Below, piece by piece: positions 36,741 to 48,000 of a DNA stretch of 64,000 nucleotides (positions are counted from its first letter, which is position 1; every line of letters starts with the position of its first letter). The notes beneath the pieces are model-generated. The model saw nothing but the letters and a program-made list of their open reading frames with translations. It was not told the origin of the DNA and ran no database searches. The position numbers were made by a program, and so were the translations under genes. Origin of the DNA: an uncultured Rubripirellula sp. (GTDB taxonomy: Bacteria > Planctomycetota > Planctomycetia > Pirellulales > Pirellulaceae); the NCBI GenBank assembly GCA_938045805.1, contig CALIBL010000001.1, positions 1 to 64,000 on the forward strand, in the 5' to 3' direction.

Positions 36741-39700
36741 TCAGAGTGTTAGGAGATCTTTCATTGCTTCAGTTCGCACCTCAGGCTTGTGGTACTCAAG
36801 GCTTCGGAAATACCGATTGGTTTCGTCAAGTGTCAGTTCGGGGTTACTAATGATCTTTACGATTGTCTTAGCGGCATCCTTTGCTCGCACTCGCCATGCA
36901 ATATCACGTCCACCGGCCGTGTTCCATTTACCGTCGTTGATTTTCATCCATGCGGAATAGCATTCATCGGGGCGTAGGTCGCTACCGATACCGATCGCTT
37001 CAAGGTACCAGCGATCTTCGCCTTGATGTTGAATCGCAAGCGTCGCCCACACCGATGGCATTTTGTCGGATGAGTCGAATCTCAAGGCAAGTGCGAGTTC
37101 ACGTCGAACCGCTTCAGATGGATCGTTTGCCGCGTCCGCGCATGACTCAGAGGGAGAAAATCCAAGTTGTTTGGCAAGGCGAATCGCGACACAGCGGATG
37201 TTTTCGTCTTTGTCGTCGAGTCCAATTTGAACGTAGTGCTGACCACGTTCGGGGATTCTTCCCAGGAGCCATAACGCTCGTGCTCGATGCCGCGCGTTAT
37301 CGGATTCAAAGAGCTGTAGTAGTTCTGTTTCTGCATTGGCACCCATTTGGTTAAGAGCCGTCCAAGCGAGGAAACGTACCGACTGATTTGGGCTGGTCAG
37401 TGCAGCTACCGATCCTTTAGCGGTTTGGAAATCGTAATCAGGGATCTGATATTTAGTTTCTGGCGGAGCGATTCGGAATAGCCTGCCGCGATCCGTATCA
37501 CCTTGACGGTGTCCACCGACTCCCGGGTCATACCAGTCAGATACAAATAAAGAGCCATCTGGGGCAACGCAAACGTCAGCCGGTCGAAACCATTTGTCAA
37601 CCGAGCCAGTCACCAGTGGGTCGATTTCTGCGGAGTATCCAGCTCCATCCTTAGTTACCGGATACGCGCGAACAACATTTGGACCTGGGTCGCAGTGAAT
37701 CACTTGATCCCAAAATCGCTCGGGCAGCAGTCGACCTTCGTAAACGCAGATTCCACATGGGGATCCGGCACCGGTTTGAAGGACGTTTGGCACCACGCCG
37801 GGATCGTTCAGGTGCCAATGACGAAGCGGTATCTCGTCTTCAAGGGTAATGCGGTGGTCTCGCCAGCCCGCACCGGTAATTTCATCGCGATAGCCGTAAT
37901 TGCCTTGCTCCATGACAAAGTTAATTCTAGTTCCGCGGTTACCATCATCGTCGTTATCACTCTGCCAGAGTGAGCCAAAAGAGTCGACGGTTGTTTCGTA
38001 ATTATTTCGAAAGTTGTGAGCAAGCACCTCAAAGTTCGATCCATCTAAATCACAGCGAAAAGGCATTCCTCCGTAAAATGGCTTACCGTTGTCAACGACC
38101 GGTCGGCCGTGAATATCAATGACGGTTTGTCCATTGGCGTCTTTGACTTGGCGACCGGTGTTACCAAAGTTCCAATAAAGTCGGCCATCTGGGCCAAAAA
38201 GAAAGGAGTGCGCGGAGTGATCGTGCTGAGGTTGGCCGGTGTCAGTGAAAAGAGCTTCCTTGCGATCAGGGATGTCATCTCCATCCAGGTCGGTAAATTT
38301 CCAAATAGTAGGTGTTGCCGATACGATTACTTGGTTACCTAGGACACAAATCCCCATTGCCGAGTCAATGTCGCGGCCTTGGTAAAAGGTTTTCACCACA
38401 TCCATCACGCCATCTTGATCGGTGTCTTCAAGAATGAGGATCCGGTCACCCTGGGGGCGTGAATCATTGTTGTGGCGATAGTTCATTACATCGCACACCC
38501 ACACTCGCCCACGATGGTCGACATCGAGGTTAGTCAGGCTTCTAAGTATCGGTTCACTGGCCGACAGGGTGACTTCAAGGCCTTCGCCTACGGTGAGTCC
38601 TGTAACAGCAGCTGATGCCAAACGTTGATCTTCGCCACCTTGATTGCTACTGCTTGCAGTCGGAGGAGCGGCGTCCGCGTAAACTGCAAATTGAACACTG
38701 GTCTGATCACCGTTGTTCTGAGAAGTACCACCGGTATCGAGTACACCTTGAGCTGTGAATCGATCGAAGCCTGCTGGCACCTTGAAGTGGATCAGACTCA
38801 CAGAATGGGTGCCGATACAGGGTTGATCGATGACGGCACCACCTAAAGAACATTTTTGGCCCACGCAGTTCGCATTTTTGCGAACACTTCCAAATCCTGA
38901 GGTTGCAGAAACCCAATCACAGTCGACCAGTGAAAGCGTTTTTCCTTCCCCGTGAAGTGTAGGATTGACCCAGTTGGCCCAATCACAGGCGAAGCCATTT
39001 CCGGCATCTCCAACGAGAAGGTACAGGTCTTCAACTCCATCGATTTTGGCATCGATCGAAACTGATGCACCATTTTTAACCGTCACCACGGGTGACTGGT
39101 AAAGTTTTCTAGCCTCAGATTTATCTGGCCCTTTTTTCCCATTGCTCTGGTTTGGCCGCTTGGGAATGACCTGCACGCGTGGTGATTTGATTTGGAATTC
39201 TGTTTCAATTCGTTGCTGATCAAAGTTTTGAGGCGGATCGTAATCTTGGTTTTTCAGCAGGGTATCCATTCCTACTGCTCGTGGTATTTGTGCCACTTTC
39301 TCATTCGTGTCGGCCTTGCCAGTCCACAAGATGGCGTTTGACACTAATTTTCGAATGTCGTCATTGCCCCAATTCCAATGAAAATGTCCACCGGTGAAAC
39401 CGAACGATCTTCCTCCATCAGGACGTTCAAATGCCCAAGCGACGGTCTGAGGTTCACCTTTCGCCACACTCTTCCTAACATCGGGGTTGCCACTGTGCGG
39501 GCCATCTTTCCGTCGCATCGTCTCTGGGGGGGCGACTGCGGAAAGAATGGGAGTCACGTTGGGTGAGGGATTGAATCGCATATGAAAGTACCACTCATCG
39601 TTGGCTTTGAATGGCTGGACACCCTGCGTAATTGGGTGATTGGGGAGCGTTTGAAAGTCTGCAACCCAGTGCGGGTTCACACTCCAGTTCACCTCGAAAT

Positions 39701-40115
39701 GTCCACCGAGCCATTCCACCCAAGTGTCACCTGTTACGCCCGGTGTCATTTCAACGGCGTAGTGAATGCACACCAGGCCGCAGCCTTGAGATAGTTTTTC
39801 TTTTAAGCGATTAAGATGTGGAATGGCGAGATGCCGCCCGCCGCCATCGCAGTAGATCACGATGGAGTCAGCAGCTTCGACCAAAGCGTCATCCTCCGGC
39901 CACCCTCGCACCACCTGAATTTCAAGATTTTCCTGAATGCTCAGCAGGGATTCTTCAAGTATCTTAAGCCCAGCGTAGTGTTCGTGAGAGCCATACCCAT
40001 GAGAAGGTGAGCCCGCAATGAGTAAGAGATTGCTGGGATCTGCCGCAAAACTATGGCACGCCAGCGAGACACCCAAGATAGCCGTTGTAAGCATTAGCCG
40101 AAGCATGGAATACAC
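36741..40115 (-). CDS. Large secreted protein: ThuA, NPCBM-like, PVC beta-propeller and HEAT domains
   Basis: The 1124-residue product has a signal peptide (to about 24), then a ThuA-like domain (about 28-290: LLLIAGSPSHGYGSHEHYAG, GLVCIHYAVE, FGFTGGHFHWNWG). Next is an NPCBM-like carbohydrate-binding region (about 360-480: GVEDLYLLVGDAG, FKVPAGFDRFTAQGVLD). The beta-propeller of the PVC membrane-bound dehydrogenase type spans about 505-890 (LDVDHRGRVWVCDVMNYRHN, SAHSFLFGPDGRLYWNFGN, ADVCVAPDGSLFVSDWYDPGVGGH). HEAT-like repeats follow (about 905-1095). The usual CxxCH haem domain is missing and lies in the next gene. Family knowledge suggests glycan binding and sugar oxidation in the periplasm, which is inference. 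An ATG 3 codons in is an alternative start. Confidence 0.9.
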   Translation of the reverse strand: MYSMLRLMLTTAILGVSLACHSFAADPSNLLLIAGSPSHGYGSHEHYAGLKILEESLLSIQENLEIQVVRGWPEDDALVEAADSIVIYCDGGGRHLAIPHLNRLKEKLSQGCGLVCIHYAVEMTPGVTGDTWVEWLGGHFEVNWSVNPHWVADFQTLPNHPITQGVQPFKANDEWYFHMRFNPSPNVTPILSAVAPPETMRRKDGPHSGNPDVRKSVAKGEPQTVAWAFERPDGGRSFGFTGGHFHWNWGNDDIRKLVSNAILWTGKADTNEKVAQIPRAVGMDTLLKNQDYDPPQNFDQQRIETEFQIKSPRVQVIPKRPNQSNGKKGPDKSEARKLYQSPVVTVKNGASVSIDAKIDGVEDLYLLVGDAGNGFACDWANWVNPTLHGEGKTLSLVDCDWVSATSGFGSVRKNANCVGQKCSLGGAVIDQPCIGTHSVSLIHFKVPAGFDRFTAQGVLDTGGTSQNNGDQTSVQFAVYADAAPPTASSSNQGGEDQRLASAAVTGLTVGEGLEVTLSASEPILRSLTNLDVDHRGRVWVCDVMNYRHNNDSRPQGDRILILEDTDQDGVMDVVKTFYQGRDIDSAMGICVLGNQVIVSATPTIWKFTDLDGDDIPDRKEALFTDTGQPQHDHSAHSFLFGPDGRLYWNFGNTGRQVKDANGQTVIDIHGRPVVDNGKPFYGGMPFRCDLDGSNFEVLAHNFRNNYETTVDSFGSLWQSDNDDDGNRGTRINFVMEQGNYGYRDEITGAGWRDHRITLEDEIPLRHWHLNDPGVVPNVLQTGAGSPCGICVYEGRLLPERFWDQVIHCDPGPNVVRAYPVTKDGAGYSAEIDPLVTGSVDKWFRPADVCVAPDGSLFVSDWYDPGVGGHRQGDTDRGRLFRIAPPETKYQIPDYDFQTAKGSVAALTSPNQSVRFLAWTALNQMGANAETELLQLFESDNARHRARALWLLGRIPERGQHYVQIGLDDKDENIRCVAIRLAKQLGFSPSESCADAANDPSEAVRRELALALRFDSSDKMPSVWATLAIQHQGEDRWYLEAIGIGSDLRPDECYSAWMKINDGKWNTAGGRDIAWRVRAKDAAKTIVKIISNPELTLDETNRYFRSLEYHKPEVRTEAMKDLLTL

Positions 40116-40374
40116 TCTTGAAAGCGGTTGATGATCGCGAGGTCCTCGATTCTACGACCCCGACAGGCTGAGTAGTTTAACGAATGCAAAGGGGGAAGTG
40201 CATGACTTTTCCCGAACGAGCGGTCACACCCCAAGGGCAAGCGGGGATATGCCCGTTTCTCTCAGAATCCGGTTTCAGTCGTTAAATCAATTTCCGAGGA
40301 TTGGGAAAGCGACCCTTGTCGGCTACATTGTGATTTTTCTAATCCGCCTAATCCCCGATCGAGTCTGTAGTCCC
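40116..40374. other. Divergent leader region of leuB
   Basis: About 260 nt. The frame of leuB stays open upstream to base 40198 but the residues look non-coding. An inverted repeat GGGCA/TGCCC occurs around 40238-40258. No T-box or leader peptide rich in Leu codons is evident. Confidence 0.3.
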
Positions 40375-41448
40375 TTGAAAGCGAATCTAGTTCTTTTGCC
40401 CGGCGATGGTATTGGCCCCGAAATCACTCAGCAAGCAGCCAGCGTGCTTGAGGTCGTTGCGAAGCGTTTTGGCCACGAATTCCAGTTCGGTTCGCACCTG
40501 ATTGGTGGAATCGCGATAGATTCCACCGGAGAACCATTGCCTCCGGAGACTGTTTCGGCGTGTAAGGATGCTCATGCGATACTGCTTGGCGCTGTAGGTG
40601 GTCCAAAATGGGACGACCCGTCAGCAAAGACTAGGCCCGAGGCTGGTCTACTTCAGATCCGAAAAGAGCTTGGCTTGTTTGCCAACTTACGCCCAATTCG
40701 ACTTTTTGACGAATTGGTTGACGCGTCTCCCTTGAAACGCGAGATCATTGAGGGGACCGATATTCTTTTCCTCAGAGAGTTAACAGGAGGCATCTATTTT
40801 GGTGACTCCGGCCGGTCTGGAGAAGGCACAGAGGAATCGGCTTACCAGTCCATGGTGTACAGTGTCCCCGAAGTTGAGCGGATCGTTCGTTTGGCCGCTC
40901 AGGCAGCTCGCGGTCGCCAGAATCGTCTAACCAGCGTCGATAAAGCCAATGTACTTGAGCCGAGCCGACTATGGCGACAAGTAGCCGCACGCGTCATGGC
41001 AGAAGAATTTCCTGACGTTCAATACGACGTTGTTCTAGTCGATGCAATGGCGATGCATCTGATTAACCGTCCAAGAGATTTTGATGTTGTCGTTACGAGC
41101 AACATGTTTGGTGATATTCTCACCGATGAAGCCTCGATGCTACCGGGTTCCTTGGGCATGTTGCCGAGTGCTTCCCTTGGGGCAGATGGTCCCGGGCTGT
41201 ACGAACCGATCCATGGCTCGGCACCAGATATCGCTGGTCAGGATATTGCGAACCCACTTGCCACAATCCTTGCCGCGGCAATGTTACTTCGGCACTCATT
41301 GAGCCTCAATGAAGAAGCAGAAGCGATTGAATCTGCGGTGAGCCAAGTGCTTGCTGATGGGCTACGTACTGCTGATATTGCGAGAGGGGCTGATGTGATT
41401 GGTACACAAGCCATGGGACGGGCAGTGATTGAAAGGCTTAGCAACTGA
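40375..41448 (+). CDS. leuB: 3-isopropylmalate dehydrogenase
   Basis: LeuB oxidises and decarboxylates 3-isopropylmalate in leucine synthesis with NAD. The 357-residue product begins [16 protein letters not shown], then [53 protein letters not shown], the metal site [18 protein letters not shown], and [20 protein letters not shown]. The start is TTG at 40375: it puts the Rossmann-like opening at residue 3 and gives the normal length, while the frame open upstream would add 59 odd residues. The next gene, cdsA, starts 8 nt after the stop. leuA, leuC and leuD are not in the window. Confidence 0.95.
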   Translation: MKANLVLLPGDGIGPEITQQAASVLEVVAKRFGHEFQFGSHLIGGIAIDSTGEPLPPETVSACKDAHAILLGAVGGPKWDDPSAKTRPEAGLLQIRKELGLFANLRPIRLFDELVDASPLKREIIEGTDILFLRELTGGIYFGDSGRSGEGTEESAYQSMVYSVPEVERIVRLAAQAARGRQNRLTSVDKANVLEPSRLWRQVAARVMAEEFPDVQYDVVLVDAMAMHLINRPRDFDVVVTSNMFGDILTDEASMLPGSLGMLPSASLGADGPGLYEPIHGSAPDIAGQDIANPLATILAAAMLLRHSLSLNEEAEAIESAVSQVLADGLRTADIARGADVIGTQAMGRAVIERLSN

Positions 41449-41456
41449 AGGGGTCG

Positions 41457-42503
41457 ATGTTGACAGAACTCACTCTATCCTCCATGACCCTCATTGCTGA
41501 GGGCGACTGGCACGACGCACGAACTTACGTTCTGCTCGCGGTGATCTTGGCCGCTTTGAGCATTGCGTCTGGTGTTGGCGTTGTCTTAAAGAGGAGAGAG
41601 AAAGTAGGTATCGAATCCGCTTTGATCAATCGTTTTAATCACAAGCTCAGAATCTGGTGGTTGATGGTTGCGATCTTTGCATTCGGTTTTCTGTTTCACC
41701 GCATCGGCGTCGTTGTCTTGTTCGGATTGGTCTCTTTTTGGGCTCTCCGTGAGTTCATCACGATGACCCCAACACGTCGAGGTGATCACCGCACACTGTT
41801 TTGGGTGTTCTTTATCTTCACTCCGATTCAATACTTTTTGATTGCGTTGGGTAGCGATCCTCCCACGTGGCTCGGAGGTGAACGAGGTATCGACTACTAC
41901 GATTATTACAGCATTGTTATTCCGGTTTATGCCAGTCTGTTTGTCCCAGCTCGAGCCGCTTTTGCTGGCGACTACAAACGTTTTCTCGAGCGGAGCGCTA
42001 AAATACAATTTGGTTTGTTGATTTGTGTTTATTCATTAAGCTACGCACCCGCGATTCTAGATCTAAAACTCGTTCAGACCGACGGGACACCTTGGGATGG
42101 GAGTACCGTTAGTGTTTTATTGTTTCTAGTTTTGATTGCCCAGTTGGCGTCTGTTTTCGAGCGTGCTTGGGGAAAGCTTGCCGGCAGGCACGTTATCGCT
42201 GAAAGGATCAATGCTTCAAGAACATGGGAGGGTTTACTCGGGAGCATGGTGACAACAGGCTTTGTTGCGGCGACACTCTCTTGGTCGACTCCGTTCCATT
42301 GGTGGGAAGCTGGCATGCTGGGGGCTGTTGTTACCGTCATGGCATGTGGTGGCACGATGACAATGAGTGCGATTAAACGCGATCGCGGAGTGACAGATAC
42401 GGGCACCCTTGTGCAAGGGCATGCCGGGTTGCTTGATCAAATCGACAGTATTTGTTTTGCAGCACCTGTCTTTTATCACTTCACTCGATTTTTCTGGGTT
42501 TAG
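41457..42503 (+). CDS. cdsA: Phosphatidate cytidylyltransferase
   Basis: Integral membrane enzyme that makes CDP-diacylglycerol from CTP and phosphatidate, the branch point for phospholipids. The 348 residues carry about eight hydrophobic helices and the C-terminal family signature SAIKRDRGVTDTGTLVQGH followed by AGLLDQIDSICFAAPVFYHF, with KR, the D-T-G-x-x-x-x-G-H run and the D-x-x-D pair for metal and CTP. ATG at 41457 has AAGGGG close before it, overlapping the leuB stop. It lies 8 nt after leuB and 2 nt before tatD, so the three form one transcript, although their pathways are unrelated. Confidence 0.93.
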   Translation: MLTELTLSSMTLIAEGDWHDARTYVLLAVILAALSIASGVGVVLKRREKVGIESALINRFNHKLRIWWLMVAIFAFGFLFHRIGVVVLFGLVSFWALREFITMTPTRRGDHRTLFWVFFIFTPIQYFLIALGSDPPTWLGGERGIDYYDYYSIVIPVYASLFVPARAAFAGDYKRFLERSAKIQFGLLICVYSLSYAPAILDLKLVQTDGTPWDGSTVSVLLFLVLIAQLASVFERAWGKLAGRHVIAERINASRTWEGLLGSMVTTGFVAATLSWSTPFHWWEAGMLGAVVTVMACGGTMTMSAIKRDRGVTDTGTLVQGHAGLLDQIDSICFAAPVFYHFTRFFWV

Positions 42504-42505
42504 AA

Positions 42506-43279
42506 TTGCGTCTATTTGACACGCACGCACATTTGAATTCTGAGCACTTTGTCGGGCAGGTGGACGAGGTTGTAAAACGATCTCGTGATGCCGGCGTGGA
42601 GGGTGTGATGGTGATTGGGGTCGATTTGTCGACCAGTGTTCTGGCATGTGACCTTGCGGCGCAGTACCCCGGATTTCTTTTTGCTGCCGTAGGGATCCAA
42701 CCGAACTCGGTCAACGAAGCTGGAGAGAGTGATTTTGACCGAGTTTCAGAACTGGCGGCTTATCCGGGCGTGAGAGCAATTGGTGAGACTGGATTGGATT
42801 GCTATTGGGATGATACTCCTTTGGCCGCACAACGCGTCTTCTTCGATCAACATATGGATTTGTGTCGAAAGACGGGGTTGCCCATGGTGATTCATATGCG
42901 GGAAAGTGGCAAAGAAATCGTCGAGCAACTTAAGTCACAAGTTTCTATTCCTGCGGGTGTGATGCATTCATTCACTGGTGATGCACACTTGGCAGAGCAG
43001 TGTTTAGAGATGGGCCTGTATATCAGTTTTGCAGGAATGGTGACTTTTAAAAACAGTCCGGAACTACGCGAAGTAGCCAAAATGATTCCCGCTGAAAGAT
43101 TATTGATTGAGACGGATTCACCCTATCTCAGTCCAGAGCCATTGAGGGGCCGACGTCCTAATGAGCCTGAGCGGGTCGTTCACATTCTGAATTGTCTCGC
43201 TGAAACACGCGGTGAATCACCTCAGGAATTAGCTGAAATAACGACGCATAATGCTAAAGCATTATTTCAGTTACCGTGA
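42506..43279 (+). CDS. tatD: TatD-family metal-dependent deoxyribonuclease
   Basis: TatD family proteins are TIM-barrel hydrolases with DNase/exonuclease activity in some members. The 257 residues start LRLFDTHAHLNSEHF with the HxH metal site, then AVGIQPNSVNEA, AIGETGLDCYWDD (the bridging Glu), VIHMRESGKEI, GVMHSFTGD and the final metal Asp in LLIETDSPYLSPEPLRGRRPNEP. TTG at 42506, 2 nt after the cdsA stop, puts the FDTHAHL motif at the N-terminus as in the family; the longer open frame would overlap cdsA heavily. Whether it acts in DNA quality control here is not known. Confidence 0.94.
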   Translation: MRLFDTHAHLNSEHFVGQVDEVVKRSRDAGVEGVMVIGVDLSTSVLACDLAAQYPGFLFAAVGIQPNSVNEAGESDFDRVSELAAYPGVRAIGETGLDCYWDDTPLAAQRVFFDQHMDLCRKTGLPMVIHMRESGKEIVEQLKSQVSIPAGVMHSFTGDAHLAEQCLEMGLYISFAGMVTFKNSPELREVAKMIPAERLLIETDSPYLSPEPLRGRRPNEPERVVHILNCLAETRGESPQELAEITTHNAKALFQLP

Positions 43280-43349
43280 TGCATTGAATGGTTAAGCAGA
43301 TCTATTGCGTTTGGCTCTTGGGATTGATCGATATTATCTGAGTGTATTC

Positions 43350-43376
43350 TGATCGCTCCCCATGAAGAGCGCATCA
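43350..43376. terminator. Hairpin between convergent tatD and DUF1501 genes
   Basis: TGATCGCTC (43350-43358) pairs with GAGCG-ATCA (43367-43376) with one bulged C and an 8-nt loop, between two converging stops. There is no clear T-run, so a transcription end here is tentative. Confidence 0.35.
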
Positions 43377-43381
43377 AATCA

Positions 43382-44872
43382 TTAACTCAGTAAACGGGTC
43401 ACCGCTTCTGCTTTGACAAGCTCACGTGGCTGATTGAGGTGGTTGTAGACGATAGTTTCCGGGTGGATCCCAAAACTATGATAGATCGTCGCGAGTAGTT
43501 CTGAAGGATGGACTGGATCTTCCAGTGGCGCCGATGCAGTTTTGTCACTTTTCCCGTGAACATATCCACGCTTCGTGCCAGCTCCCGCCATCACAGCTGT
43601 ATAACAATATGGCCAATGGTCACGTCCATCATCGGAGTTATTATTTCCGCTTGTGCTCACGCCACGCTGCGGGCTTCTGCCGAATTCTCCCACCGCGACA
43701 ACCAGAGTTTCATCAAGCATGCCACGCTCGTCTAGGTCAGTGATGAGCGCCGAAAGCCCTGTGTCGAGCATCGGTGCAGACTGATCCTTCATGCGTTTAC
43801 TCAGGCCAGTATGATGATCCCAAGAGTGATTGTCACTGTTGGCGACTTTTGGCCAAATCACTTCCACCACGCGAGTACCCGCCTCGACAAGTCGTCGGGC
43901 GAGCAAACAACTTTGTCCAAAGGTATTACGGCCGTATAAATCTTTTGTGGTGTCTGATTCGAGGTTCAGATCGAAGGCTTCTCTGGCACGTCCCGAGACA
44001 ATGAGCGAAAGCGCTCGGTCGTAGTATTCATCCAACGCGTAAGATTCAACAGCCTTGTTGATCGACGGCATTTGTTGATTGAGCAGATCTCGTAGGCGAG
44101 CTCGCCGTTGTAGCCGAACGCTGAAGACTTCGGGGCGAAGTTTCAAGTCATCGATCTTGATACGATCCATCTTGTTCATGTCGAGATCGTCGCCACTCGG
44201 ATAGAGGGTGTACGGATCATAGGATTTGCCAAGAAATCCAGCGGCTCCACCTTTGCCGACCACGTTCGATTCTTGTAGTGGTCGAGGTAACATGACGAAC
44301 GGAAGCATCGGTTCATCAACCGGTCTCATCTTGATGAGGTTACTACCAAAGTTGGGGAAGTCCTTTGGACTCGGAGGCTCCAGTTGTCCCGAAGGAGAGA
44401 CCTTGTCAGTGGTGTAGCCGGTCATCATTTGATAGATCGCGGCCGTGTGGTTAAACAGTCCGTTCGGTGTGTATGACATTGATCGAATCATCGTAAATCG
44501 ATCGTTGATCTGACTTAGCTTAGGAAGGTTTTCTGTGAATTGAATGCCGGGGATCTTTGTGCTGACATTGCTAAAAATGCTCTTCACATTGTCGGGGACA
44601 TTCTCTTTTGGATCCCAAAGATCAAGGTGACTCGGACCACCTTGAAGGTAGACCAAAATGATACTCTTCGCCTTTCCCCATCCCGGACCGCCAGAGGGTA
44701 AAGCGATGCCTGCTTTTGTTTGGCTTTCAGCTGCCTTGGCCTGAAGTTGCATCAGTGATGGCAACGAGAGTCCAAGCATCCCGCAACCGCCTACTCTGAG
44801 GAACGTGCGGCGACCAGGGCTCAGGTGCGAGTCGCAAAGATCTTTTGCTTTGAAACCTTTGAAAGAAAGCAT
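43382..44872 (-). CDS. DUF1501 protein, second copy
   Basis: A 496-residue DUF1501 protein with a Tat-like export signal: [21 protein letters not shown] holds the RRxFLR motif in its first 20 residues. Later family blocks: [88 protein letters not shown] and [21 protein letters not shown] at 44872 is selected over an upstream one because GGAG lies 8 nt before it and the signal follows at once. It is 134 nt after the large WD40/DUF1553 gene, the same partner type as in the sulfatase cassette, but longer and clearly diverged from that copy. Confidence 0.92.
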   Translation of the reverse strand: MLSFKGFKAKDLCDSHLSPGRRTFLRVGGCGMLGLSLPSLMQLQAKAAESQTKAGIALPSGGPGWGKAKSIILVYLQGGPSHLDLWDPKENVPDNVKSIFSNVSTKIPGIQFTENLPKLSQINDRFTMIRSMSYTPNGLFNHTAAIYQMMTGYTTDKVSPSGQLEPPSPKDFPNFGSNLIKMRPVDEPMLPFVMLPRPLQESNVVGKGGAAGFLGKSYDPYTLYPSGDDLDMNKMDRIKIDDLKLRPEVFSVRLQRRARLRDLLNQQMPSINKAVESYALDEYYDRALSLIVSGRAREAFDLNLESDTTKDLYGRNTFGQSCLLARRLVEAGTRVVEVIWPKVANSDNHSWDHHTGLSKRMKDQSAPMLDTGLSALITDLDERGMLDETLVVAVGEFGRSPQRGVSTSGNNNSDDGRDHWPYCYTAVMAGAGTKRGYVHGKSDKTASAPLEDPVHPSELLATIYHSFGIHPETIVYNHLNQPRELVKAEAVTRLLS

Positions 44873-45006
44873 TGCGTAGTCTCCAGTTGTCCGGTAGCGA
44901 ATTTCGTGCCGTGTTAGGGATTGTGTGGGTGTTCTTGTTGCGTGCCAGCGAATTAGAGAACCAAAGGGTTCAATCATTGTCGGCGGAACATGATCAAAAG
45001 TCTTGA

Positions 45007-48000
45007 TTAGTGGTTGAATAGAAAGGCGGGGCTATTAATTAACGCCCATGTTAAGTCTTCGGCTGCGGTGAGTCGAATTTTTGACAGTTGCGTTTCACTT
45101 TGCTTGACATCATCTCTGAGTTGCACCAGTTGCGGATCATCTTTTGTTGGCTCAGAGAGCGTTTGCTTTCGTTGTTCTAGTTTGACTAATTCAGCGTCTT
45201 TCGGCACCGGTTGTCTAGCGGTAGCGAGTTCTTGGTTTGCTTTTCTAACTTGAGGATTCGTGATTGTGAGGTAATCGAGAATCTTCTTATGGTTTTCCTC
45301 GGATCGGATTTCTTTTGGGGTTCTCAAAATCGACGCGAAGGTTTCAGGTTGTCCCAACGGAATATCACCCTTCGCGGTGGTTAGGCTAATTCGGAATCGA
45401 CCAAGGCGATGCTCCGTAGCATTGTGAAACTGGTGGATCTTGAAGGTGATTAACGATCCCTCCTGATTTTGGATTGGTTTTTCGAGACGGAAAGTTGCCC
45501 AGTGGTCGTGGCCCATTGCATTGGAGATCGCCCAGCCCTGTTGAGAGTTGGTTTGGCCATTAAAAGCCTGCTCAATAGCAAAACCATCCTGCAGGAAATC
45601 AGCCACACCGCTGACAATTTTTTGCTTGGTGAGAGCATCTGGCTTACTCGCGGGTGCAGTAAAGATTTCAAACTCAGTGACAACAAAGTTCCCGTTACCG
45701 GCCAGTCCAGGTCCTTTCGCCGGTAAACTCTCATCGCTTAATGCTTCGAGGCGTATACCTGTAATGTTCTGGAGAGATGTTGTCGTGGAGAATGTGTAGA
45801 TGCCTTTTTCCTTTTTTCCGCTCGCGAGAACGGATCGATCCGCTTGTGCGGTAAGCGTTGCTTGATTGGAAGCTTCAAGAGAGCTGGGAAGCAGAGTGTG
45901 CCATTCAATCGCCTGACTCTGCGCAGCTGCAAGTTCGTCAATCTTGGAATCGAGTTGTGTCATCGCATCTTGCACAACTTTCTCAGCGGCCATGATCTTG
46001 TTGAGACGTTCTTGTTCAAGCTTTTCTCGTTCTGGCTTAATCGCCTCGATTCGTGCTTGAATCTCCTTTTCGAGTTCCGCTAACCGAGCAAGTCTCTGCT
46101 TTTCGAGTTCTTCGCGACGTCCCGTCCATTCTGCTTCCGCGGCCACAAGTTGTTCACTCAATGCTACATGATTTTCTCTGATTACATCTTGGAATCCAAC
46201 AAAGGCATCGAGTTCACCTTCGCTGGGTTTACGGCCTAAGGCTCGTAGGAAAATTTCCTCCGCCATATCTCGGTCGTCGCTGTAGGTGTTAACAATCTTT
46301 TCCAGCTCATTCTTTGGGTCGGCAATCGCGGTTCCAATGGTTGGTCCGCTGATCAGAGCCATGACGGGTCCAAGTTGAAGTTCCGAGGATCTCTCGCATT
46401 CGCACGAACTTTCGCGAACCGGACGACCGAGGTTCTGTAAAAATCCATCCGGTAGCTTTACGCCGGAATCCGACAAAGATGCGGCTCTTGTCCCAGCGGG
46501 TACACCGGGGATGGAGCTTGTCGCGCCAGTGAGTGCATGAATGGTGTCATAGATCACCTCAGCAGGGAGTCGACGCGGTAATGCGTGTGAGTAGTTGATC
46601 TGGTCATCTTCGTTCCACTGATTACTCTCGACGCTCAACTGGTAGGTTTTGCTATTGCAAATCATTCGGTGGATTTCAGCAACATTGAAATTGGAATCAA
46701 TGAAGGACCGCTCTAAATGATCGAGTAATTCGGGGTTCGTCGGTGGGTTGCCAGCTCGGATATCATCAATCGGCTCGATGAGCCCCACCCCGAACAGGTA
46801 GCCCCATAAACGATTGACATAACTCCTGGCAAAGTAAGGATTGTCTGCGGCGGTGATCCAAGTTGCTAATTGTTCCCTGCGACTTGTCGGTGGGTTCTCC
46901 GGTGCCGTAGTCGTCGCTTCCTCAGAAGTCGAAACTAACTGGAATGGGAAATTGGGAACAACGTTCTGCTTGGTCGTTGGGTGGGTGATCTCGCCAGTGT
47001 TTTTATCGACGACTTTCTCGAATAGTGGCTTAGCTGATTCAACTGCCGTACCTCCGATTTTTCGATCACCCGAGGCTGCGTCTTTCTCAAGTGAGAATTG
47101 TGCAAAATACGAAGCCATCTCGTAGTACTGATCCTGTGTCCATCTTTCGAATGGATGGTCATGGCATTTGTTGCAGTTGAAACGGATTCCTAAAAAGAGG
47201 TGGGTTGTGTTCTCCATGGTGTCTTCGGGATTCCGAAGCACTTTGAAGTAAGAAGCTGGAGGGTTATCGTTATTTGATCCTGACGCTGTCAGGATTTGGT
47301 GGGCAAATTGGTTGTAGGGACGATTCTCTTTGATCGCAGTCCGAATCCAGTCCCGAAACTTGACGCTACCATCGACACCGAGGAATTTTCGATTTACCTG
47401 CAGAAGATCCGCCCATTTATTTGTCCAGTAATCGATATAAGCTTCGCTGCCAATTAGTTGGTCAATGACCTTTGCTCGCTTTTCTTGAGTCGGACTTGTG
47501 TCACTTAGGAATTGTCGCACTTGGTCGCTACTTGGAGGAAGTCCGGTAAGGTCCAAGTAGACTCTTCTGAGAAAGGTTGCGTCGTCACATAAATCGCTCG
47601 GAGCAACTTTGACTCGTTGCCATTTCTGGGCGACAAGTTCGTCAATTTTGGTCCACGAATCAAACGGCTTCGCGGTGAACTCTTCGCGGTCACCCATCAC
47701 GGTGAGGGTCGTCGCCGCGTACGCGCCTTCGTATCGAGCAAGAATCGGCGCTTCCCCGCGTCGTACAGAGGTCAGAAGGCCGGTCGAGTCAGTTGTTGCA
47801 ACCTCGGTATTACCACTTTCAATAAAAGATTCACGAGTGACGTCTCTTTGTTCACCATCGTTATAGAACGCAATGACTCGCACCTGTTGCTTTGATGAAA
47901 CCAGTTGAATCACTGGGTTGAGCGGATGGACTTCGATTCTCTCGACTCGGCTCGTCTCATGATTCACTTGGCTTCCGTCAGCAATCCAGCGTCGTAAAAT

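Noticed and set aside
40198-40374. 59-residue N-terminal extension of leuB
   Set aside because: LeuB homologues begin at the [15 protein letters not shown] region, and the extra residues look non-coding.
42452-42505. Longer tatD start inside cdsA
   Set aside because: Would overlap the cdsA coding end and push the FDTHAHL motif away from the N-terminus.
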